Positions 1-6,492 of a stretch of DNA of 6,523 bases are shown here, in pieces (the stretch's first letter is position 1; each line of letters opens with the position of its first letter). The position numbers and the translations under genes were made by a program. The notes under the pieces were generated by a model, which was not told where the DNA came from, did no database searches, and saw only the letters and a list, made by a program, of their open reading frames with translations. Location of the stretch: the NCBI GenBank assembly GCA_021813065.1, contig JAKALZ010000111.1, positions 1 to 6,523 of the forward strand, read 5' to 3'. The stretch comes from a bacterium (lineage in GTDB: Bacteria > Spirochaetota > Spirochaetia > Treponematales > Rectinemataceae).

Positions 1-410
1 CTCTCCTCGGCGTCGTGATAGCGGAATTCCGAGACCACGCGCACAATCCCGCAGTTGATGATGAGCATCGCGCAGGTTCGACAGGGCGTCATGCGGCAGT
101 ACAGCGTCGCCCCGCCGATCGCCACGCCCCGCTTCGCGGCCTGGCAGATAGCGTTCTGCTCAGCATGCACCGTACGCACGCAGTGCTGGGTAATCGAGCC
201 ATCCTCGTGGAGCACCTTGCGCATCTGGTGACCAACATCGTCGCAGTGCGGCAACCCCGCGGGCGCGCCCACATAGCCCGTCGCGAGAATCTGATTGTCC
301 TTCGCGATAACGCAACCTGAACGCCCGCGGTCGCAGGTGGCCCGCTTCGCGATCGCGTTCGCCACTTCCATGAAGTACTCATCCCAGGTTGGTCTGCGGT
401 ATTCGGACAT
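1..410 (-). CDS. dCMP deaminase (ComEB-like), C-terminal end cut by window edge
   Basis: This is a zinc-dependent cytidine/deoxycytidylate deaminase, expected to convert dCMP to dUMP in the cytosol and so feed thymidylate synthesis. Reading leftwards from the ATG at 408-410 gives 136 uninterrupted codons to the window edge. The zinc and catalytic signature is visible: H82-A-E84, with the proton-shuttling Glu, then P109-C110-R-T-C113. The N-terminal RPTWDEYFMEVA block and the ATGYVGAPAGLPHC stretch (residues 43-56) are typical of the dCMP deaminase/ComEB branch and argue against tRNA adenosine deaminase or free cytidine deaminase. Family members are usually about 150-160 residues, so only a short C-terminal piece should be missing. 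The start is well supported by AAGGAG at 417-422 (minus strand), six bases before the ATG. The gene is divergent from the prolyl isomerase gene. Large minus-strand reading frames over the same bases are off-frame shadows. Confidence 0.9.
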   Translation of the reverse strand, partial: MSEYRRPTWDEYFMEVANAIAKRATCDRGRSGCVIAKDNQILATGYVGAPAGLPHCDDVGHQMRKVLHEDGSITQHCVRTVHAEQNAICQAAKRGVAIGGATLYCRMTPCRTCAMLIINCGIVRVVSEFRYHDAEE

Positions 411-442
411 TGCGCGCTCCTTAAAAAACCACCATTCGCGAC

Positions 443-451
443 ATTGTACCA
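443..451 (-). promoter_or_regulatory. Extended -10 promoter for dCMP deaminase
   Basis: Read on the minus strand, this is TGG followed by TACAAT, an extended -10 (TGnTAnAAT-like) element. It would start transcription near 436 and give a leader of about 26 bases that contains the AAGGAG ribosome site. No good -35 box is seen at the usual distance, which is common for extended -10 promoters. Assignment is by consensus match only. Confidence 0.5.
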
Positions 452-475
452 CAGCCTCGATCGCGTTGCCCACAC

Positions 476-505
476 TTGAATCCGCGCGCCTCCATGCGCC
501 ATACT
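476..505 (+). promoter_or_regulatory. Sigma70-like promoter for the dual prolyl isomerase gene
   Basis: TTGAAT (476-481) and CATACT (500-505) are separated by 18 bases, a reasonable sigma70-type match. Transcription would begin near 512, leaving about 30 bases of leader that carries GGGGAG (530-535) seven bases before the ATG at 543. The -10 box resembles the TATACT boxes in front of the OsmC and EF-G genes. Confidence 0.5.
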
Positions 506-542
506 ACGACCGCACAATATCGAGAGTTCGGGGAGTACATAA

Positions 543-1565
543 ATGAAACACCGAAGCGTCGTCGTCGCGCTTCTCTTGGCGCTCTTTTCAATCACCATTA
601 TTTCCTGCTCCGCGCAGGAAACCCGCCCCGATGGCATGTATGCCATCATGAAGACAAACAAGGGTACCATTGTCATATCGCTCGCGTTCGAACAAGCCCC
701 CATGACCGTAGGCAACTTCGTCGGTCTTGCCGAGGGCACGCTCGATGTTACAAAAGGCAAACCCTTCTACAACGGCCTCACCTTCCACCGCGTCGTAGCC
801 GATTTCGTCGTGCAAGGCGGCGATCCAGCGGGCGATGGCACAGGCGGCCCTGGCTACCAGTTCCCCGATGAGATTGTCCCCGACCTCAAGCATGACAGCC
901 CAGGTATCGTCTCAATGGCGAATGCCGGCCCCAATACCAATGGCAGCCAGTTCTTCATCACCCTCGAGGCGACTCCCTGGCTCGACGGCAAACACTCAAT
1001 TTTCGGGAAGGTGATCGAAGGCATGGATATCGTCAAATCGATTCAGCAGGGCGACAAGATCGAATCGGTCATGATTCAGCGCGTTGGCGCCAAGGCAAAG
1101 GCTTTTGACAGCTCGCAGAAAGCCTGGGACCAGCGCCTCAGCGCGGCCTACGCCACCCTCAAAGCCCTCGGCGCCCAAAAACGCAACGACGACCTCGCGG
1201 TCATTGCCCAGAAGTGGCCAGACCTCACCGCCGACAGCAACGGCATCTTCCAGAAGGTCATACGCAAGGGCTTCGGCGCCATTCCCGCCCCAGGCAGCAA
1301 AGTCTCCGTGATCTATAAAGGAATGCTCCTCGACGGCACAGTCTTCGATCAATCGGCGCTCGCGGGTGGACCGTTCAGCTTCACGATCGGCAAGGGCGAA
1401 GTCATCGACGGCTGGGACAAAGTGGTAAGTACCATGCAAAAGGGTGAAAAACGACTCGTCATCATCCCGCCGGAACTCGCCTATGGCGCGCAGAGCATCG
1501 GCGATGTCATACCGCCGAACTCGTTCCTCGTCTTCGAAATCGAACTCGTTTCAGTCAGCCAGTAA
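543..1565 (+). CDS. Dual-family peptidyl-prolyl isomerase lipoprotein (cyclophilin + FKBP)
   Basis: This predicted exported folding catalyst has two unrelated prolyl cis-trans isomerase domains. The N-terminus is a lipoprotein signal: K3/R4, a hydrophobic stretch at residues 7-20, then lipobox I-I-S-C22, so it is likely lipid-anchored outside the inner membrane. The cyclophilin domain spans about residues 31-183. It has FHR (81-83, R83 being the catalytic Arg), QGGD (91-94), [13 protein letters not shown] (128-140) and [12 protein letters not shown] (146-157, with W146 and H151). A charged, probably helical linker of about 50 residues follows. The FKBP domain (about 236-340) keeps the pocket residues Y258, F268, D269, V287-I288, W291, Y314 and F331. 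Both active sites look intact. The gene stands alone, with its own promoter, ribosome site and terminator. Joined cyclophilin-FKBP proteins are known as dual-family immunophilins in a few protists and bacteria, including, as I recall, spirochaetes. The domain calls are firm; the client proteins are unknown. Confidence 0.93.
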   Translation: MKHRSVVVALLLALFSITIISCSAQETRPDGMYAIMKTNKGTIVISLAFEQAPMTVGNFVGLAEGTLDVTKGKPFYNGLTFHRVVADFVVQGGDPAGDGTGGPGYQFPDEIVPDLKHDSPGIVSMANAGPNTNGSQFFITLEATPWLDGKHSIFGKVIEGMDIVKSIQQGDKIESVMIQRVGAKAKAFDSSQKAWDQRLSAAYATLKALGAQKRNDDLAVIAQKWPDLTADSNGIFQKVIRKGFGAIPAPGSKVSVIYKGMLLDGTVFDQSALAGGPFSFTIGKGEVIDGWDKVVSTMQKGEKRLVIIPPELAYGAQSIGDVIPPNSFLVFEIELVSVSQ

Positions 1566-1599
1566 ACGCGTGGCGCGCCCCTTCTGAGGCGCGCCGTTT
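1564..1599 (+). terminator. Probable intrinsic terminator after the prolyl isomerase gene
   Basis: The self-complementary octamer GGCGCGCC occurs at 1572-1579 and again at 1588-1595, forming an 8-bp GC stem with an 8-base loop, beginning seven bases after the stop codon. AAAC (1564-1567) can add four pairs with GTTT (1596-1599) across a four-base bulge. The T-run is short (GTTTC), so the hairpin is strong but the tail is weak. Confidence 0.65.
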
Positions 1600-1668
1600 C
1601 AGCAAAACACCGCGGCGGAACCGTGACGGAATTGCGGTGCCACTCTCCTCCACAGCCCTTTAGCGTAT

Positions 1669-1747
1669 TTAGAGATATTAGAAATTCACCACTGCAAATC
1701 TGACACGGTTGGAGTTTTTAGAGTTTTACCTCAGCTTTTATCTCTAA
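1669..1747. repeat. AT-rich intergenic stretch with TTAGAG/CTCTAA inverted repeats
   Basis: The gap 1600-1846 has no credible gene and turns distinctly AT-rich after about 1660. TTAGAGATA (1669-1677) is matched by its exact reverse complement TATCTCTAA (1739-1747). A second TTAGAG lies at 1718-1723 and could also pair with CTCTAA (1742-1747). The repeats could be regulator binding sites or an RNA stem upstream of the secreted-protein gene. I could not place a convincing promoter here. A chance origin is possible in AT-rich DNA. Confidence 0.35.
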
Positions 1748-1846
1748 TTCACTCTGCCGCTACGGTCATTATCAACCCCATACAGCAGCTCAAAATATCA
1801 TCATTTCTCACCATAAAAAGTACCCTTTACGGCAGAGGGAACTCAG

Positions 1847-2395
1847 GTGAGAAAGATCGTCGGATTCGTCGTAAAGACAAGTCTCGTGCTCGCGATCGCC
1901 ATGGGCGCGCTTTTTTCCGCCAGCGCCCAGTCGACCGGAAAAACCAGCACAACGATTCAACTCACTGTAATAGTTCCTCCCGTGCTTCAGCTTTCCTTGA
2001 ACTTTGGCGATAGCGGCGTCGCTCAGATCAATGGGTATCTCGGCGACTCATCTCCCGCCTGCGGCGCGGGATTCGCCATCGCTCCTAACGAGACAATCGC
2101 CCTTGGCGCAGCCCGGCTCGTCTCAAACCTCTCCTCAGGCTACTCGATCATTGTCCAGTCCGCGAATGGCGGCGCGCTCAAGAGTCAAACTTCAAACAGC
2201 GAAATTTCCTACAATCTTCTCATTGGCGGCGTTCCCGTAACGCGATGCGGGGATTCCTTCACCATCGCTTCGTTGGCACGCACCATGAGAGATGGGACTG
2301 AGCTCCCCGTGAGCATCGCGCTTGGAGCGATACCCGCGGGCGCATCCTCGGGAATCTACTCGGACAACCTTCTATTCAACGTCAGCGCGAACTGA
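1847..2395 (+). CDS. Secreted fimbrial/spore-coat-U-like beta protein
   Basis: This is a 182-residue exported protein of unknown role. A Sec signal peptide is clear: R2-K3, a second basic K10, a hydrophobic core at residues 12-24, and an A25-S26-A27 cleavage site before Q28. The mature part is rich in Ser, Ala, Gly and Asn, with alternating hydrophobic strands and only two cysteines (C72, C134) that could form a disulfide. The pattern GYSIIVQSANGG (98-109), then a strand ISYNLLIGG (120-128), ending in AGASSGIYSDNLLFNV (164-179), resembles the Ig-like folds of spore-coat-U/fimbrial subunit domains, whose last strand often reads G-x-Y-x-D. This is a pattern resemblance, not a firm family call. 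The start is GTG, preceded by AGAGGGA (1834-1840) six bases away; no alternative start fits the signal peptide. No usher or chaperone gene is nearby. The 3' end overlaps the convergent transporter gene by 24 bases. Confidence 0.75.
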   Translation: MRKIVGFVVKTSLVLAIAMGALFSASAQSTGKTSTTIQLTVIVPPVLQLSLNFGDSGVAQINGYLGDSSPACGAGFAIAPNETIALGAARLVSNLSSGYSIIVQSANGGALKSQTSNSEISYNLLIGGVPVTRCGDSFTIASLARTMRDGTELPVSIALGAIPAGASSGIYSDNLLFNVSAN

Positions 2396-3586
2396 AACAT
2401 CCGATTTTTTTATCATTTGGAAGACTCCCGCACTCACCCCAAAGAACATCAGCGTCGAGAGAAAAAAGACTGACTGATACCCCGCGACTGTTGCCGCGAT
2501 GGCACCCAGCACCGGCCCGAGCGAATTGCCAATATTCGTCACCGAGGATGAGAGACCGTAAATCGATCCCTGCTGATCCTTTCGAGCCTGTACCGCGATG
2601 AGCGCGTTCGCCGACGGCATCGTGCCGCCGATAAAAAAGCCCGACGCGAACCTCAGAGCGAGGAGCTGCCACACGCTCACCGCGAACCCCTGAGGAAGAT
2701 AGAAAAGACAGGCTCCCGTCGCGCAGACAAAGAGCGTTTTGCCGAATCCGAAGCGCTGGGCGAATTTCCCGGTAATGACCGCGCCGAGCGCCGCCGCGAC
2801 CGAAGTAACCCCCAAGAGAACGCCAGAAATGGATCCCGCGAAGGAATCGGTGCTTTGCAGCGCGAGCACGACGAGCGGAATAATAGGCCCCGTGATGGCA
2901 TTGCCCATCTGCACGAGGAAAATTGCCATAAAAATCTGAACGAGAGCCCGATTCTCTCTCAGCACCGACAGATCGGGGATAGCGTTGCGGAGCACCGATT
3001 TCTGTTTCGGTTTCGGCACCCGCGTCTCCGCGACAAGGAAAAACACCATGAGCGCGGCGGAACCGAGAAGCCCGCTCGTCACGAGAAAATTCACGCGAGC
3101 GCCCGTGAGGTCCGTGATCACTCCGCCGATGAGGGGGCCACCCGAATTCCCCGCGAAGATCGCCATCTGCAGAAGCCCCATGCAGTACCCGATCTGTTGA
3201 GCCGGCACAATCGTCGCGGTGAGCACGGTCGCGGCCGCCACCGTCCCCGTAATCGCGCCTTGCAGCCCTTTGAGCACGAGGACCTGCCAGGGCGCGCTGG
3301 TAAGCGCCAGTAGCCCCATAATGATCGCGCCACCGCCCATGGCGCGGAGCAGCATCAATTTTCTTCCATAGCTGTCCGCCAGCGCGCCCCATACCGGAGC
3401 GGCCAGCGCCATGATGAGGGCCGAGAGGCCGTTGATCGCGCCGGTCCACGCGTTCAGCGACGCGGAGTCGCGCACTCCAAGCTCCCGAAGGTAGAGCGGA
3501 ATTATGGGATTTGAGGTCGAAAAGCCGACAATAGCGATAAAAACCGCCAGCATCAATGTTGAAAATGATTTGCGCCATTGTTCCAT
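2372..3586 (-). CDS. MFS transporter, DHA1 drug-efflux type (MdtG-like)
   Basis: This 404-residue inner-membrane protein is predicted to have 12 transmembrane helices and to export small molecules in exchange for protons. Motif A of the major facilitator superfamily is clear at residues 67-76 (GALADSYGRK). Antiporter motif C is at 146-155 (GNSGGPLIGG), and a degenerate copy of each appears in the second half (GKFAQRFGFGK at 273-283; GNSLGPVLG at 353-361). Motif C marks the drug:proton antiporter branch, and the overall pattern is MdtG-like. The motif B position in the first half has K106 where Arg is usual, while R312 is present in the second half. The substrate cannot be read from sequence. 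The ATG at 3584-3586 has only a weak AAGG about ten bases upstream. The gene is alone on its strand, divergent from the OsmC gene, with palindromes over its predicted promoter. A longer frame over 2382-3656 is an off-frame shadow lacking hydrophobic helices. Confidence 0.9.
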   Translation of the reverse strand: MEQWRKSFSTLMLAVFIAIVGFSTSNPIIPLYLRELGVRDSASLNAWTGAINGLSALIMALAAPVWGALADSYGRKLMLLRAMGGGAIIMGLLALTSAPWQVLVLKGLQGAITGTVAAATVLTATIVPAQQIGYCMGLLQMAIFAGNSGGPLIGGVITDLTGARVNFLVTSGLLGSAALMVFFLVAETRVPKPKQKSVLRNAIPDLSVLRENRALVQIFMAIFLVQMGNAITGPIIPLVVLALQSTDSFAGSISGVLLGVTSVAAALGAVITGKFAQRFGFGKTLFVCATGACLFYLPQGFAVSVWQLLALRFASGFFIGGTMPSANALIAVQARKDQQGSIYGLSSSVTNIGNSLGPVLGAIAATVAGYQSVFFLSTLMFFGVSAGVFQMIKKSDVSVRADVE

Positions 3587-3602
3587 ACGATGAGAGCCTT
3601 GG

Positions 3603-3645
3603 GAGGTATCCTACCTCGGGCGCGGATTCAGGGCAAGGCTGAATC
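3603..3645 (-). promoter_or_regulatory. Predicted efflux-gene promoter overlapped by two palindromes
   Basis: Read on the minus strand, TTGCCC (3636-3631) and TAGGAT (3613-3608) are spaced by exactly 17 bases, each matching four of six consensus positions. The -10 sits inside the palindrome GAGGTA-TCC-TACCTC (3603-3617). The -35 sits inside the palindrome GATTCAG-N7-CTGAATC (3625-3645). Both positions are where a repressor would block RNA polymerase. No regulator gene is present in the window. The leader would be only about 15 bases. Confidence 0.45.
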
Positions 3646-3695
3646 TGTTTCAACATCGATGATTCGCGAGGCCGAGCATTTTGATTTTGTCGCCT

Positions 3696-3724
3696 TTTAC
3701 GGTATCCTTAAGATGGACTATACT
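3696..3724 (+). promoter_or_regulatory. Sigma70-like promoter for the OsmC-family gene
   Basis: TTTACG (3696-3701) and TATACT (3719-3724) are separated by 17 bases. Transcription would start near 3731, about 23 bases before the ATG, so the message carries the strong GGGGAGG ribosome site. The -10 is one base from consensus. Confidence 0.6.
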
Positions 3725-3753
3725 TCTAATAGCAACATCATAGGGGAGGCACC

Positions 3754-4170
3754 ATGAAGAAAGAAATCCAAATGCGATGGCTCGAAGACATGGCATTTGA
3801 GAGCGAACTCGACGGGCACAAGCTGGTGCTCGATGCTGATGCGAGCGTCGGCGGCAAAGACCGAGGGCCGCGGCCTAAGGGGCTTCTCCTGGTCTCGCGC
3901 GCGGGATGCACGGCAATGGATGTTATTTCAGTACTCAAAAAAATGCGCGAACCAGTGAGTTGGTTCAATCTGAAAGTGGAGAGCGACCTGACCGAGGAGC
4001 ACCCCAAGAAATACACCAGCTTCAAGGTTATCTACCAGTTCAAGAAAAGCGACGGTCTCAACCCGCAGAATGTCCAGAAGGCGGTTGAGCTTTCCCAGAA
4101 CAAATACTGCGGCGTCAGCGCGACGCTGAGAGATGGCCATGAAGTCACGTGGGAAATTGAATATATATAA
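3754..4170 (+). CDS. OsmC/Ohr-family thiol protein (YhfA-like)
   Basis: This small cytosolic protein of 138 residues is of OsmC-family length. Family members reduce organic hydroperoxides through a cysteine pair; some YhfA-like members have no proven substrate. The two conserved cysteines are present: C52 in SRAGCTAMDV (48-57), at the start of the central helix, and C119 in LSQNKYCGVSATL (113-125). The GPRPKGLLLVSRAGC block (38-52) corresponds to the usual GPSPxELLLxAxGGC, and EEHPKKYTSFKVIYQF (81-96) is the typical beta strand after the first helix. The ATG at 3754 follows GGGGAGG (3743-3749) after four bases; a second ATG at 3772 is less well placed. The gene has its own promoter and is divergent from an efflux pump, which hints at a stress-related neighbourhood but proves nothing. 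No terminator directly follows; the next hairpin is in the EF-G leader. Confidence 0.87.
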   Translation: MKKEIQMRWLEDMAFESELDGHKLVLDADASVGGKDRGPRPKGLLLVSRAGCTAMDVISVLKKMREPVSWFNLKVESDLTEEHPKKYTSFKVIYQFKKSDGLNPQNVQKAVELSQNKYCGVSATLRDGHEVTWEIEYI

Positions 4171-4179
4171 GCCAATATC

Positions 4180-4208
4180 TTGCTCTTTTTGCACCTTTAA
4201 GCTATACT
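4180..4208 (+). promoter_or_regulatory. Sigma70-like promoter for EF-G
   Basis: TTGCTC (4180-4185) and TATACT (4203-4208) are separated by 17 bases. Transcription would begin near 4215, giving an unusually long leader of about 140 bases. The 7-base inverted repeat TAAGCTA (4198-4204) and TAGCTTA (4219-4225) brackets the -10 and the expected start site. Confidence 0.55.
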
Positions 4209-4298
4209 TGCGAAAAGGTAGCTTATTTTCCTGCATCTGTGATATTTTGCGTAAAATTCAACAATCTTCACACAGTTCAGTCCTGCTGCCGCGAACAC

Positions 4299-4324
4299 GA
4301 CACCTCCTTGCAGAGGTGTCTTTT
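4299..4324 (+). terminator. Terminator-like hairpin inside the EF-G leader
   Basis: GACACCTC (4299-4306) pairs perfectly with GAGGTGTC (4313-4320) around a 6-base loop, followed by TTTT: an intrinsic-terminator shape with a short T-run. It lies downstream of the predicted EF-G promoter and 31 bases before the EF-G start. It can serve the upstream OsmC message, which has no other terminator. It would also act on transcripts from the EF-G promoter, either as an attenuator or as the end of a short RNA of about 110 bases. Confidence 0.6.
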
Positions 4325-4355
4325 CAATATTGCGTTGTAAGAGGTACGCAGCGAG

Positions 4356-6443
4356 ATGGCATTTGACATTCACACAATGCGGAACATCGGCATTTCCGCG
4401 CACATCGACTCGGGAAAGACCACGCTCTCTGAGCGCATTCTTTTCTACTGCCGAAAGATTCACGCGATTCACGAAGTGAGGGGCAAGGATGGCGCGGGCG
4501 CCACCATGGACTCCATGGACCTTGAGCGCGAGCGCGGCATCACGATTCAATCCGCCGCGACGAACGTTCAATGGAAAGATTACGCGATCAACCTCATCGA
4601 CACACCGGGACACGTCGACTTCACCATCGAAGTCGAGCGCTCGCTCCGCGTGCTCGATGGCGCGGTGCTCGTCTTATGCTCTGTCGCGGGCGTGCAGTCG
4701 CAGTCGATCACGGTCGACCGTCAGCTCAAGCGCTACCATGTGCCCAGAGTCGCATTCGTCAACAAGTGCGACCGCACGGGCGCCAACCCCTACAAGGTCA
4801 AAGCCCAACTCGCTGAGAAACTCGGCCTCAATCCGGCCTTCATCACGCTGCCCATCGGGCTCGAGGATAAATTCGAGGGCATCATCGACCTCATCGACAT
4901 GAGGGCGGTGTACTTCGATGGTCCAAATGGTGAGGATTTGCGGTACGCCGAAATTCCCGCGCACCTTATGGGCGACGCGGAAAAGTACCGCGATGAGCTC
5001 CTCGACGCAGCCTCGATGTTCTCCGATGAGCTCGCGGAGGCATACCTCGAAGGGAATCCGACAAAAGAGCAGATTCTCGGCGCGATCCGGGCTGGCACTA
5101 TCGAAGAGAAGCTCGTGCCGGTGTTCGTGGGCTCAGCCTACAAGAACAAAGGCGTTCAGATTCTCCTCGACGGCGTCATCAACTTCTTGCCGGATCCATC
5201 CGAGCGCACAAACATCGCGCTCGACCTCGACAAGAACGAGGCTGAAACCCAGCTCTCGTCCGACGACAAGGCGCCGACTGTCGCCCTCGCCTTCAAGCTC
5301 GAAGACGGCCAGTACGGCCAGCTCACCTATGTGCGCATCTACCAGGGCTTGATCAAGAAGGGCGACGAACTCTATAACACCCGCGCCCGCAGAAAATTCA
5401 AAGTCGGCCGCCTTGTGCGCATGCACGCTGCTTCTATGGAGGACATCCAGGAAGGCAACTGCGGCGATATCGTGGCCCTTTTCGGCATTGAGTGCGCGTC
5501 GGGCGACACTTTCTGCGACCCCGATCTCAACTACGCGATGACGAGCATGTTCGTTCCCGAACCCGTCATTTCACTCGCGATCAATCCGAAGGATACAAAG
5601 AGCTCGGACCAGATGAGCAAGGCGCTCAACCGCTTTACCAAAGAAGATCCGACCTTCCGTACCTACGTCGATCCGGAATCGAACCAGACCATCATTCAGG
5701 GTATGGGCGAGCTCCACCTCGAAGTGTACATCGAGCGCATGCGCCGAGAGTACAAGTGCGAAGTGACTACGGGCATGCCCCAGGTCGCCTACCGCGAGGC
5801 CATCACCCAGCGCGCCGACTTCAACTACACGCACAAGAAGCAGACTGGCGGCTCGGGACAGTACGGCCGCGTCGCGGGCTACATCGAGCCCCTCAAAGAC
5901 GAAGTCTACGAATTTGTCGACCAGATCAAGGGCGGCTCGATTCCCAACGAGTTCATCCCTTCCTGCGACAAGGGCTTCCGCGCGGCGATCGTCAAGGGAA
6001 CGCTCATCGGCTTCCCTGTCACGAACGTGCGATGTCTCATCAACGACGGCCAGAGCCACCCTGTCGATTCTTCCGACATCGCGTTCCAGCTCGCCGCGAT
6101 CGGCGCCTTCCGCGAAGCTTATGACAGGGCGAAACCGACGATTCTCGAGCCCATCATGAAGGTAGTTGTCGAGACACCCACAGAGTTCCAGGGCAATGTA
6201 TTCGCGTCGCTCAACCAGCGCCGAGGTATCATTGTGGCAAACACCGAGGACGGAACATTCTCGCGCGTCGAGGCCGAAGTGCCGCTCTCCGAGATGTTCG
6301 GTTACTCCACGATCCTACGATCTCTGACACAGGGAAAGGCCGAGTTCTCGATGGAATTCGAGAAGTACTCGCGTGTGCCCAACTCGCTGTCGGAGGAGCT
6401 GCGCAAAGAGTATCTCGAAAAGCGCAAAAAGGATCAAAAGTGA
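4356..6443 (+). CDS. fusA: Elongation factor G, spirochaete/mitochondrial EF-G1 type
   Basis: This is the ribosomal translocase GTPase, complete at 695 residues. The GTP-binding motifs are intact: G1 AHIDSGKTT (15-23), G2 RGITI with T63, G3 DTPGH (82-86), G4 NKCD (136-139) and G5 GSA (259-261). Domain II is around 300-390, and domain III includes the [10 protein letters not shown] block (448-457). Domain IV, which enters the decoding centre, shows the [10 protein letters not shown] loop (497-506) and [18 protein letters not shown] (563-580), with H568 at the tip. Domain V carries MFGYST (647-652). The DSGKTT P-loop, NKCD and [11 protein letters not shown] (379-389) mark the spirochaete/planctomycete/mitochondrial EF-G1 class. 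In Borrelia this type does translocation while a separate EF-G2 does ribosome recycling; no second EF-G lies here. The ATG at 4356 follows AAGAGG (4339-4344) after a rather long 11 bases; an ATG at 4377 would still keep the P-loop. Unlike many bacteria, it is not next to rpsL, rpsG or tuf. Confidence 0.96.
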   Translation: MAFDIHTMRNIGISAHIDSGKTTLSERILFYCRKIHAIHEVRGKDGAGATMDSMDLERERGITIQSAATNVQWKDYAINLIDTPGHVDFTIEVERSLRVLDGAVLVLCSVAGVQSQSITVDRQLKRYHVPRVAFVNKCDRTGANPYKVKAQLAEKLGLNPAFITLPIGLEDKFEGIIDLIDMRAVYFDGPNGEDLRYAEIPAHLMGDAEKYRDELLDAASMFSDELAEAYLEGNPTKEQILGAIRAGTIEEKLVPVFVGSAYKNKGVQILLDGVINFLPDPSERTNIALDLDKNEAETQLSSDDKAPTVALAFKLEDGQYGQLTYVRIYQGLIKKGDELYNTRARRKFKVGRLVRMHAASMEDIQEGNCGDIVALFGIECASGDTFCDPDLNYAMTSMFVPEPVISLAINPKDTKSSDQMSKALNRFTKEDPTFRTYVDPESNQTIIQGMGELHLEVYIERMRREYKCEVTTGMPQVAYREAITQRADFNYTHKKQTGGSGQYGRVAGYIEPLKDEVYEFVDQIKGGSIPNEFIPSCDKGFRAAIVKGTLIGFPVTNVRCLINDGQSHPVDSSDIAFQLAAIGAFREAYDRAKPTILEPIMKVVVETPTEFQGNVFASLNQRRGIIVANTEDGTFSRVEAEVPLSEMFGYSTILRSLTQGKAEFSMEFEKYSRVPNSLSEELRKEYLEKRKKDQK

Positions 6444-6468
6444 AATCGCCCAGCTCCCAAAACTGGGG

Positions 6469-6474
6469 TATACT
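6469..6474 (+). promoter_or_regulatory. Possible -10 box before the right-edge gene
   Basis: TATACT lies 18 bases before the ATG at 6493 and matches the -10 boxes of the OsmC and EF-G genes exactly. There is no recognisable -35 at 16-18 bases upstream, and the leader would be only about 12 bases, so the gene could instead be read through from EF-G. Confidence 0.35.
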
Positions 6475-6492
6475 ACGTATAAAGGAGCCCAC

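Noticed and set aside
996..1439. Antisense frame of 147 codons inside the prolyl isomerase gene
   Set aside because: It lies opposite conserved cyclophilin and FKBP coding sequence, has no ribosome site I can see and has no recognisable domain.
1572..1595. Two copies of GGCGCGCC as a recombination or restriction-related repeat
   Set aside because: Their position directly after the stop codon and their ability to form one stem are fully explained by a terminator.
2405..2411. Run of seven T (A7 on the transporter strand) as a slippage or terminator signal
   Set aside because: It is near the transporter C-terminus with no frameshift partner frame, and on the plus strand it lacks a preceding stable hairpin.
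2382..3656. A 424-codon minus-strand open frame longer than the MFS gene it overlaps
   Set aside because: Its translation is rich in Arg, Ser, His and Gly with no family motifs, while the neighbouring frame gives 12 hydrophobic helices and both MFS signature motifs. It is a GC-rich shadow frame.
4239..4340. Possible 33-codon leader peptide (GTG start) spanning the hairpin before EF-G
   Set aside because: There is no Shine-Dalgarno before the GTG, no run of regulatory codons and no signal-like composition. A frame of this length is expected by chance.
5571..6059. Antisense frame of 162 codons inside EF-G
   Set aside because: It is the mirror of highly conserved EF-G coding sequence; its Val/Asp/Leu/Ala-rich composition is what such codons produce when read backwards.
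6451..6468. Small hairpin CCCA-AAAC-TGGG just after the EF-G stop as a terminator
   Set aside because: The stem is only four pairs plus a wobble and is followed by TATACT rather than a T-run, so it does not look like an intrinsic terminator.
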